Position numbers and translations under genes: made by a program. Below are positions 56,805 through 64,000 of a DNA stretch of 64,000 bases, one piece after another. The notes beneath the pieces are model-generated. The model did no database searches and had not been told where the DNA came from. It saw only the letters and a program-made list of their open reading frames with translations. This DNA comes from Schizochytrium sp. CCTCC M209059 (taxonomy: Eukaryota; Sar; Bigyra; Thraustochytrida; Thraustochytriidae). The stretch spans positions 587,444 to 651,443 of the forward strand of contig KN805375.1 in NCBI GenBank assembly GCA_000818945.1, written 5' to 3'. Positions within the stretch are counted from its first letter, which is position 1; each line of letters opens with the position of its first letter.

Positions 56805-58772
56805 CTACTTTGGAGCTTCACTCTTCAAAAAGGAGATCAGCTCGGGCTCCGGCCATTTGAATCTCTTGCCCTGCCGGAGCTTTGCTTGACGCTGCGCATG
56901 TTGCGACTGCGGAGGTTTGTTGGGCCGCAGTGGCCGATTTCGAATGATGCAGTTGAGAATCTGTCTGGGCTCAAGTAGAACAGAACGCTCGAAATGAGAC
57001 CGGAGACGGTGCACATTAAGGCAGTAGAAGCAGGCTTTGCGGTCGTGCGTGGCATCATTTTGCCTCGGACAGCGCTCCACAATAACCACCGTCATTCGCG
57101 ATTTGTCAGGAAAATCATCGAGCAGGTCGCGCGTCCGCGCTTGCGGGACGAGATCGTGCAGTGTCTCTGCTTGCTGCGCGAGTTTTGAGTGCAGATAACA
57201 CATGTCACGCTGCGTGACTGACGGGTATTTAGAGAGCCACCTTGCGAGAAGAGGTCGATGCACGTCGTCGGCCGTGAAGATGTAGTCAAATTGGCCGAGC
57301 ATGGTCTTATCTGGAATCTCGCCAGCGCTCAGCTTTCCTGTGAGCACCGAGGAAGTTGGCTTAATGCGAAACGGTTCCTCATCAACCCATTTTCCCGAGG
57401 CGTTGCAGGCCTCAATCCACGCGGGCGTCACGAGCTCGCTGCCGACGACTTGGCCAAAAATGAACTTTGGTGAGGTTTTCACTTCGGTCTCGCCTGCTTT
57501 ATTTCGGCCACGCGGCTTCGCAATTACATGGGTAACATGCGACTTGTACTCGAATTTGCGCAAGTACTCGCCACCGAGGCGCTCCACCCAAACGATGCAA
57601 CGGTCCAGGTCCTCGCCTTCGAGTCCAGTGACCAGGATATGCGGCTTAGTTGTCATCTTGGAGGGTTCGGGCGCGGGGTCTTGTGTCGCTTGCTCTGGCG
57701 ATGAAGGATTCTCCCCACCCCGTGTCCCTGACGAGACAGCTTTTCCATTCTTTTGGGGGGACCTTGGTGCATCAGCTTTTTCTTGCTCCTCTGGCGACGA
57801 AACAGTGCCCAGTGGGTTCTCCTCTGGCAACGTCGGCAAGACTACCCCTTCTCTTTCAGCTAACGACGCTGGTAACCCAGCCAAATTTTTATCCTCTTGC
57901 AGCACTGGCGACTCAGCCGGCTCCTTTTCCGCTTGCAACGGTGCCACAAGCTTGGACTTGTCACTTTTAGAAAAGTCTTCGTCCTCTCTCGTCAGACCGA
58001 GGAAGCGATCTTTGCGAGCCTGAAACTTGCGACGCGACGCTTCCAAGGCGGCCGAAGGATTATCTTCGTTCATCGAAGCATATGTGTCGTCGTCAGGCGC
58101 TTGATCATTTGATTTGGATTTGGTCGCTGAGTTTGCTGTTTCTTTCGATGTTGTTTCTGTTGTTGTGGTGGTTGCTGCAGTTGCTGCCGCTGCTGCGATT
58201 GAAGTTGAGGGAGGGGCAGCAGTTCCTCCCAAACGAGCTTGGCGTTCCTTGAAGCGCTGTTGCGCGGCCGCAAGAGCCTCCTCGGCGGCGGTAGGTTTTG
58301 AAGTGTCCCTCGCGGGGGTCGGCCTAGCATCTTGGTCGATTTGCATAGGGTCGTTCTCATCGTTAGTCTCGTTGGCATTCTCTGCGGCGGGGTTCTCGAC
58401 CTCATTGCGCGAGCGTTTCACGGGACTCTGGGTCACGTGAGGATCATGAAATGCTGATGCGGACTTGCGGGCTCGCTGCTCGCGTCGCGTCTCGAGCCGC
58501 GTTAGCGCAGCGCGCAGCTTGCTGACGCTGCCTACGATGTTACAAAAGGTTGGGTTGCGCGCAAGGTCTCGCGGGCGCACGGGCAATCCGCACGTGGGAC
58601 ACTTGCTTTGGTCAAAGAGTGCGTCATCGATGCATGTCTTGCAAAAGTGATGCTCGCAGTCTGTCGAGTACGGATTGTCGAGAAGCTTATTGCACAGTCC
58701 GCACTCGAGCAGCTTCTCCATGGCGCGCAAGTTCTCCAGCTGCATAGCCGCCATCCGAAAGTTGGCCGTCAT
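56805..58772 (-). CDS. RING and tandem-BRCT protein, BRCA1/BARD1-like
   Basis: A 655-residue protein with the BRCA1/BARD1 layout. The N-terminal C3HC4 RING is complete: Cys24, Cys27, Cys39, His41, Cys44, Cys47, Cys58 and Cys61 (CGLCNKL through CPTCGLP), flanked by the helices that pair BRCA1 with BARD1. LARNPTFCNIVGSVSKLRAAL after the RING is typical of both. The middle (about 90-370) is disordered and rich in Glu, Ser and Pro. Two BRCT repeats follow, about 377-467 (HILVTGLEGEDLDRCIVWVE, THVIAK, TPAWIEACNASGKWVDE) and about 485-595. No ankyrin repeats are present, unlike animal BARD1. It probably acts as an E3 ligase in DNA damage response. BRCA1-like or BARD1-like cannot be decided. Confidence 0.85.
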   Translation of the reverse strand: MTANFRMAAMQLENLRAMEKLLECGLCNKLLDNPYSTDCEHHFCKTCIDDALFDQSKCPTCGLPVRPRDLARNPTFCNIVGSVSKLRAALTRLETRREQRARKSASAFHDPHVTQSPVKRSRNEVENPAAENANETNDENDPMQIDQDARPTPARDTSKPTAAEEALAAAQQRFKERQARLGGTAAPPSTSIAAAAATAATTTTTETTSKETANSATKSKSNDQAPDDDTYASMNEDNPSAALEASRRKFQARKDRFLGLTREDEDFSKSDKSKLVAPLQAEKEPAESPVLQEDKNLAGLPASLAEREGVVLPTLPEENPLGTVSSPEEQEKADAPRSPQKNGKAVSSGTRGGENPSSPEQATQDPAPEPSKMTTKPHILVTGLEGEDLDRCIVWVERLGGEYLRKFEYKSHVTHVIAKPRGRNKAGETEVKTSPKFIFGQVVGSELVTPAWIEACNASGKWVDEEPFRIKPTSSVLTGKLSAGEIPDKTMLGQFDYIFTADDVHRPLLARWLSKYPSVTQRDMCYLHSKLAQQAETLHDLVPQARTRDLLDDFPDKSRMTVVIVERCPRQNDATHDRKACFYCLNVHRLRSHFERSVLLEPRQILNCIIRNRPLRPNKPPQSQHAQRQAKLRQGKRFKWPEPELISFLKSEAPK

Positions 58773-59413
58773 CGCGGCTCGCGGTTAGGCTGGTTTCGTC
58801 GTGCAGCTCTTCTTCTTCTTCTTCTTCTCCTTCCTTTCGAAACGGGCAAGGAGCTTTGCTGCGCTGCAGTGTACTGCACTGCACTACACTGCACTGCACT
58901 GCACTGCGCTACGAGGCGTTCCGTATCTGCCCTGCGCGTCCCCGCGTCGTCGCGCAGGCGCCCGGGCCCTTTCTCTTCCTCGGCGCGTTGCGCTTCTACT
59001 TTCCGGAGTTGTTTACAGGACAACAACAACAGGAGTAAGGAATAAAAAAAGAAAAACTAAAAAAAAGAAAAAGAAAATGAAAATGAAAATGAATTTGCGC
59101 AACCCATTCTTTGCGCAACCCATTCTATGCACAACCCATTCTATGCACAACCCATTCTATGCGCAACCCATATTCAACTCCCTCCCTTTTCTTGGTGTGT
59201 TCCGGGAAGCCCGGCTGCGCTCAGCTGACCCGACAGTGATCCGGAGTCCCCGGCGGACGCCGTGCCGCGGACTTGTCGGAGTCTTGATCGAGGCGGGTCC
59301 ATGCCGCATCCGCAGACGCAAGTACTCGCGACGCGCAGGTCGTCGACAGGTCGCCTGCGGTCGCAGCGGCCGTCATGGCTGGCCCTTGCCACGGAGCGCT
59401 GATCTTCTCAAAA

Positions 59414-59449
<36 letters not shown>

Positions 59450-60141
59450 GCTGCTGCCGCTGGGCGCCGCGAGCTGCTCTTCAACCTGCGAACGCGCGCC
59501 GCCGAGCCGTGCCCGCGCGAGCTGCGAGCTCTCGTTCGCCCTGCGCTGCCGAGCTCTCTAGGTCGCGCGCGATCCGAGAGCGTGCGCGACTCGCAAGATA
59601 AGCTCGAAAACAAAAGATAGCATCCGCGCCTCGGCCTCCCAGGCTGCGCCGCGCGAGCTCGCTGCCGGCCGCGCGAGTTGCGACTCGCCTCCGTCGGCCG
59701 CCCCGCCGCGGTTCAGAGCCGCGCGCGCGCTGCCGCCGCCGCCGCTATCGACGCGCGCGCGGTCCTCCTCCGCGTCGCCGCCATGATGATGATCATCATC
59801 GCCCCGCATCCTGCTGCCTGCGCATCTCCGCCGCCATCTCCATCTCCATCTCCATCTCCGCGCGCAGCGGCGCCCGCGCTCTGTCGCCCGCGCGCCGCCG
59901 CGGCTCGGCGCGGTCGGGAGGACTCGAGGGTAGCCGCGAGCGAGGGCGGCGTCCTGGCGCTCGGCTCGGCGAATGTATCTTTCTTCGTAGTATGGCATCA
60001 TGGGCAGCAGAACCGAATCGAGGAGGAGAGATCGAGCAGGACCGAGCCTGTGAGGCGTACGCGCGTATCCTCCGAGGCAGAGCGACGCGGGCGCGCAGGG
60101 CGGGCGGAGTCGGCGGCGGGAAGAGCGCGGGAGAGACGAGG
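58773..60141. other. Divergent upstream region of RING-BRCT and aldo/keto reductase genes
   Basis: About 1.4 kb. It contains a (TTC)n run near 58809-58830, a (CACTG)n-like tract at about 58868-58908, five 16-bp repeats at 59096-59172, a (CTG)n tract at 59413-59447 and a (CATCTC)n run near 59832-59856. Much of it is GC-rich. No gene is supported. Confidence 0.55.
59096..59172. repeat. Five 16-bp TGCRCAACCCATTCTA repeats
   Basis: Units start at 59096, 59112, 59128, 59144 and 59160. They alternate TGCGC and TGCAC at the head, and the last unit diverges at its 3' end. Confidence 0.9.
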
Positions 60142-61233
60142 ATGGCGGGCGAGGCGCCGAAGATGTACTACAGGATGCTGGGCAACACGGGCCTGGCGGT
60201 GTCCGTGCTGAGCTACGGGTTTTGGGCCACCTTTGGCGTCAAGGATACGCTGCGCGAGCAGGACGGCATCAACATGGCCAAGGACTGCCTGCGGCTCGCG
60301 CGCAAGGCCGGCGTGAACTGCTTCGACAACGCCGAGGTGTACGGAAACCCCTCGGGCGAGGCGGAGCGCATCATGGGCGAGGCGCTCGCGCAGCTCCGCA
60401 AGGAGGACGCTCAGCTCTGGCGCCGGTCCGCGCTCGTCATCACCACCAAGCTCTTTTGGTGCGCGCAGGGCGATGAAGGCACCGTCAACGAAAAGGGCCT
60501 CTCGCGCAAGCACATCAACGAGGGCATCGACGCTTCGCTCAAGCGTCTGCAGCTCGATTACGTTGACCTCGTCTTTTGCCATCGCCCCGACGCCCACACG
60601 CCCACAGAGACGATCGTGCAGGCCATGACGGACCTCGTGCGCTCCGGCAAGGCGACCGCCTGGGGTACCAGCGAGTGGAGCGCCCAGCAGATTACCGAGG
60701 CCTACTTTATCGCGCAGCGCGGCGGCATGATCGCCCCGGCCTTTGAGCAGCCCCAGTACAACATGATGCACCGCGAGCGCTTCGAGAAGGAGTACTTTCC
60801 GCTCTACCGCCAGCCCTACAACATTGGCACCACCATTTGGAGCCCGCTCGCCTCGGGCCTCCTCACCGGCAAGTACAAGGACGGGATCCCGGAAGATTCG
60901 CGCCTCGCCCAAAAGGGCTACGAGTGGCTGGTCAAGAAGCTCGACGCCTGGAAGGAGGACGGCAGCCTTGACAAGGTGCAAAAGCTTGCCGACTTTGCAG
61001 AAAAGGAGTTCCAGTGCTCTACCTCGCAACTCGCGCTGGCTTGGTGCCTCAAGAACAAGAACGTCACCACGGTCCTTCTCGGTGCGACCAAGACGGAGCA
61101 GCTCGAGGAGAACCTCGGTGCGCTCCCGGTTCTGCTCAAGATGACGGACGACCACATGGAGAAGATTGACGAAATCCTAGGCAACAAGCCTGAGCCCTGG
61201 TTGAACCAGCAGCGTCCCATCGACCTCATTTAA
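60142..61233 (+). CDS. Aldo/keto reductase, Kv channel beta-subunit type
   Basis: A 363-residue NADPH-dependent aldo/keto reductase of the AKR6 (Kv beta) group. The catalytic tetrad is intact: Asp62 and Tyr67 in CFDNAEVYGNP, Lys103 in VITTKLFW, His147 in DLVFCHRPD. GYGFWA-like N-terminus (SVLSYGFWATFG), WGTSEWSAQQI, QPQYNMMHRERFEKE and WSPLASGLLTGKYKDGIPE are signatures of the Kv beta subfamily. The start MAGEAPKMYYRM was chosen; an in-frame ATG at 59992 would add 50 Arg/Ala-rich residues. Animal and plant homologs bind K+ channels and reduce aldehydes; a channel partner is not proven here. AKR enzyme activity is likely. Confidence 0.93.
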   Translation: MAGEAPKMYYRMLGNTGLAVSVLSYGFWATFGVKDTLREQDGINMAKDCLRLARKAGVNCFDNAEVYGNPSGEAERIMGEALAQLRKEDAQLWRRSALVITTKLFWCAQGDEGTVNEKGLSRKHINEGIDASLKRLQLDYVDLVFCHRPDAHTPTETIVQAMTDLVRSGKATAWGTSEWSAQQITEAYFIAQRGGMIAPAFEQPQYNMMHRERFEKEYFPLYRQPYNIGTTIWSPLASGLLTGKYKDGIPEDSRLAQKGYEWLVKKLDAWKEDGSLDKVQKLADFAEKEFQCSTSQLALAWCLKNKNVTTVLLGATKTEQLEENLGALPVLLKMTDDHMEKIDEILGNKPEPWLNQQRPIDLI

Positions 61234-61925
61234 TTTTTTTTTTAAGTTGTTCTCCCGGTGAAGGACAAAGGTCTACTAAAATTTAATTTCTATTTTTTTT
61301 CAATCTTTTTTACAGTTAGAAACGCGAGATAGATGGGACTTCCTCTTGCCGTCTAGGCCCTACGAACGTGTTTCCACCACGATCCATCATATCAAAAACT
61401 TCATAAGAGGAAAAAGGTAGCACGAGGACCTCTCTCCTTAGTCAAGCATGCCAGCTTTCATGGGAAAGCTTGGAAAGTCCTTTGATCTCGCTCTTTGTTC
61501 CTTTTTTCAAAAGATTACCGCAGCCGGTCGCGTAGGCCTACTTCAGATGCATTAATTCTGACATTCGTGTTTTGCGAGCAAGGAACACAGTAGAAAACCA
61601 AGGTACACGAAAGTATCGCGTGCGATGAAGGGGAAGAGATTCGTGCAGCTTGCCTACTGATATTGATTGTACACATCAAACTTCAACCACTCAAACCTTT
61701 ACAGAGGGAGGCGACTGCTTGATCATCAACGACTCCTCGACAGGCACACATGTCATCTGCGCGAAAAAGAAGCATGTCTGTTCTCAATTTTCCTTTACAT
61801 GATTAGCTATACCACTCACATGATGCGCAAGCTCGCAGGGGCGGCGAGTGAGAAAAGCTTGCGCAACGTAACGCGACGATCTTGTAATAGTCGACGCGTT
61901 GGTTGCTGCGGGCCTCACATCATTT
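61234..61925. other. Convergent spacer, no gene
   Basis: About 690 bases of AT-richer sequence between convergent genes, with T-rich runs directly after the reductase stop. Nothing else is recognised. Confidence 0.6.
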
Positions 61926-63746
61926 CTACTCGGCCCATTCGCGATTCGAGTCCTGGCGTGACGTTCCAAAGACTCCATTGTGGCCGACAGTGAGTCTCGC
62001 CCGACCCATGGAGGCCAGGTCGCTGGCCGAGGTAATGCGCGTAATGGACCGCGGATCAAAGCCCTGGGCACGGCGCATGCCTGGACGCGCAGAAAAGTTC
62101 TCGAGGGCCATGGCGTTTCGCACCAGCTCGACGAGAAAGTGCGTCTGCGAGTGCATTTCGATGACGGCCGAGATAAAGTTCGACGTGACCCTGTCTCCCC
62201 AGGTGTCGCCAACGGGCATGAGCCCCTCATGCCATGCGCAATGGCCGCCCCGACGCGTGTGGGCTACAATGATTTTGCGGTTCGACTCAAGCTTGCCCCA
62301 GTCCACGTGCAGCGAGGATACGACGGGGTCGTCCTCGGCGTGGAGCAAGAGCGTGGGGACTTGGATCTTGTGCATCTCGTCAATGCTGCGCGTTGTATAA
62401 TGTGCGGCATTCTGCACGCGCTCCATGACCGTGCCCGTGTCTGTAGTGAAGCCAGCAGGGCCAAAGCCAGTGTCATCCGGGATGGGTTCGGGCAGCATGG
62501 TTGAAAAGCGATTGAAAAGCATCATCGGATCGAGTTCGAGAAGAAGGTCGTTAAAGGCAGCCTTGTCCTTGATGCGCTTGTCATTACGGACGTGACGACG
62601 CACACAGGTATGAGCCTGGCCGAGCAAAAACAAAGGGTAGGTGGTGTTCTCGTTGGCCGTGACATCATTGACGGCTTGAACAAAGTCAAGGCAGGGACTC
62701 TGGCAAATGGCACTCACTAGCGGCGTCTTGTCAGCGCCGGCCTTTTGGAGGTACCGGGTCAGGTAGTACGATCCCGCGGACCAAGCGACGGCCGTGATGG
62801 GGGCGCGTGGGCATTGAGCGTGCAAATGGTCAATGACGATTTTCAGGTCGCGAGACTCTTCAAACATGAAGCGCCAGTAACTCCAGACGACAACGCGCCA
62901 GCCCTTGCGCAAGCACACGCGCGCGAAACGCTTAATGTACGGGATGTCCTTGTTATCGCCGAGTCCGTGGATGCAGAGGACGATGGGCGTCTGCCAGGTG
63001 TAACGCGCATTATCATCTTCGTCCGCGCCATCGAGCTCGGGGCCAAAGCCTGGCGCGGGGCCCGGGGCGGCGCCACTCGACTCGCCGGGCTCGCCCTCGG
63101 GCGGGTCCTCTGGGCCATGGTGCTCTTTGGAACCGGGAAGGATGGAGGAGGCGTCGCCAAAGTAGGCCCAGTCCAGATACTGCTCGTTGGGCGGGTCGTG
63201 GCAGGGCAGCGTCTCCCGCCGGTACTCGATGGGCTGCGCCCAGAGCCACTCTAGCGCAGAGAGGACGTAGCAGGTGACGGTCTGGGCGTGTCGATTGAAG
63301 AGCCAAAACACGGGCCAGAACTCGGTGGTGGTGATTTTGCTCTTTTCCACGAGGGTGGTGTTGTAGTACGTGCGGCGGAACCAGACGTGCGGCGTTTCGG
63401 CGACGTGGAAAAAGTAGATGAGCCCCCAGATGGTGGCAAAGAAGCTGGGAAAGGCTCGCTTGGCGCGAACGCCAAAGAGGCGGTTGGACAGGTAGGTGAC
63501 GCCCAGCGCGCTGAGAAGCATGTTGCGCAGCGTCGAGCTCTTGAGCGCGAGCGCCAGACCGGCAAAGTACTTGCCACTGCCCCTGACCTCCTCCTTGCTC
63601 TTGATGCTGACCCTCTGCCGCGGCGCGAACGTCCTCACCGCGGCCAGCAGCAGCGCCGCCGGCACCCCGTACTTGAGCAGCGCCTTGCGCATGTCCTTGC
63701 GCGAGACGGCCTCGCGCGCGCCGCTCGAGAGCTCCGCGACGCCCAT
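61926..63746 (-). CDS. EMB8/ABHD-type alpha/beta hydrolase
   Basis: A 606-residue alpha/beta hydrolase of the AB hydrolase 4 family (ABHD1/2/3, plant EMB8, yeast Eht1), whose known members act on lipid esters. The N-terminal 150 residues hold hydrophobic helices (GVPAALLLAAVRTFAP, FFATIWGLIYFFHVA) that probably anchor it in a membrane. The oxyanion region is VLCIHGLGDNKDIPY. The nucleophile Ser323 sits in AVAWSAGSYYL, an AxSxG elbow instead of GxSxG. The acid is in HAEDDPVVS (Asp472 or Asp473) and the base is His502 in RRGGHCAWHEG. A Gly/Glu/Pro-rich insert (about 203-245) precedes the catalytic domain. The start MGVAELSSG is the first Met in the frame. Confidence 0.88.
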   Translation of the reverse strand: MGVAELSSGAREAVSRKDMRKALLKYGVPAALLLAAVRTFAPRQRVSIKSKEEVRGSGKYFAGLALALKSSTLRNMLLSALGVTYLSNRLFGVRAKRAFPSFFATIWGLIYFFHVAETPHVWFRRTYYNTTLVEKSKITTTEFWPVFWLFNRHAQTVTCYVLSALEWLWAQPIEYRRETLPCHDPPNEQYLDWAYFGDASSILPGSKEHHGPEDPPEGEPGESSGAAPGPAPGFGPELDGADEDDNARYTWQTPIVLCIHGLGDNKDIPYIKRFARVCLRKGWRVVVWSYWRFMFEESRDLKIVIDHLHAQCPRAPITAVAWSAGSYYLTRYLQKAGADKTPLVSAICQSPCLDFVQAVNDVTANENTTYPLFLLGQAHTCVRRHVRNDKRIKDKAAFNDLLLELDPMMLFNRFSTMLPEPIPDDTGFGPAGFTTDTGTVMERVQNAAHYTTRSIDEMHKIQVPTLLLHAEDDPVVSSLHVDWGKLESNRKIIVAHTRRGGHCAWHEGLMPVGDTWGDRVTSNFISAVIEMHSQTHFLVELVRNAMALENFSARPGMRRAQGFDPRSITRITSASDLASMGRARLTVGHNGVFGTSRQDSNREWAE

Positions 63747-64000
63747 CCTCGCTCCCCGCGCGCTGCCTCCCGCCGCGCCTCGCCCTGCGTCGCCGCGCCT
63801 CGCCTCGCCTCGCCTCGCCTCGCGTCAAGCCGGCCGGGTCGGGGCGTCGGGTCGGTTCGGGGTCTGTGCAATCATCGCACAGCAAGGCGGCGCGGCCTGC
63901 ATTGTGCACCTCGCCGCCCCTCCCGCCCCATCTCTCCCCGAGCGCCGCGCCGCGCCCGGCCGCGCCCTGCCTCGCGCCTGCGGCCTCGCGACCCCGGGCT
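63747..64000. other. Upstream flank of the hydrolase gene
   Basis: GC-rich sequence to the window edge with a (CGCCT)n-type run (CGCCTCGCCT) near 63795-63823. No other gene is visible. Confidence 0.55.

Noticed and set aside
59998..61155. A 385-residue minus-strand frame opposite the aldo/keto reductase
   Set aside because: Antisense shadow; the sense strand has the full catalytic tetrad.

Overview
The window reads as nuclear DNA of a GC-rich unicellular eukaryote with compact, mostly intronless genes on both strands. It encodes a kinesin, eIF3e, ribosomal protein eL22, a HECT ubiquitin ligase, UVSSA-like and BRCA1/BARD1-like repair proteins and an AAAP amino-acid transporter. TAA, TAG and TGA all end genes, so the code is standard. 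Intronless genes, high GC and abundant microsatellites fit a thraustochytrid (Labyrinthulomycetes, stramenopile). That assignment is inference from style, not from a marker gene.

Layout: 1-13.7 kb holds the 3' part of a giant HERC-type E3 ligase with RCC1, SPRY, RanBP2 zinc finger, UBA, SH3, PDZ and HECT regions; it runs off the left edge. 15.0-18.7 kb has two same-strand Old Yellow Enzyme paralogs. 19.2-20.2 kb has the spliced eL22 gene. 22.3-23.0 kb is an ETHE1-like persulfide dioxygenase. 23.3-26.5 kb is a tandem triplication of a small, very arginine-rich protein gene of no recognised family. 26.5-30.0 kb is repeat-rich DNA without a supported gene. 30.0-35.4 kb is a 1792-residue TPR protein. 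35.68-37.75 kb is a DNA transposon with matching terminal inverted repeats, a broken Ulp1-like ORF and an assembly gap. Then follow a kinesin-3-like motor (38.2), eIF3e (41.1), an AAAP transporter (44.1), a UVSSA-like protein (46.0), a three-repeat cysteine-rich type II membrane protein (48.9), flavohemoglobin (50.4), a UshA/5'-nucleotidase-type metallophosphatase (52.9), a METTL21/FAM86-type methyltransferase (55.3), a RING-BRCT protein (56.8), a Kv-beta-type aldo/keto reductase (60.1) and an EMB8/ABHD-type hydrolase (61.9).

The genes do not form one pathway; this is ordinary eukaryotic gene order. The least explained content is (a) the triplicated basic-protein genes, where synonymous changes far outnumber replacements and a 5' block is shared, (b) the TIR transposon, (c) the cysteine-repeat membrane protein, and (d) a GC-rich repeat motif shared by the upstream regions of eL22 and eIF3e. 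Assignments come from motif reading by eye; no database search was run.
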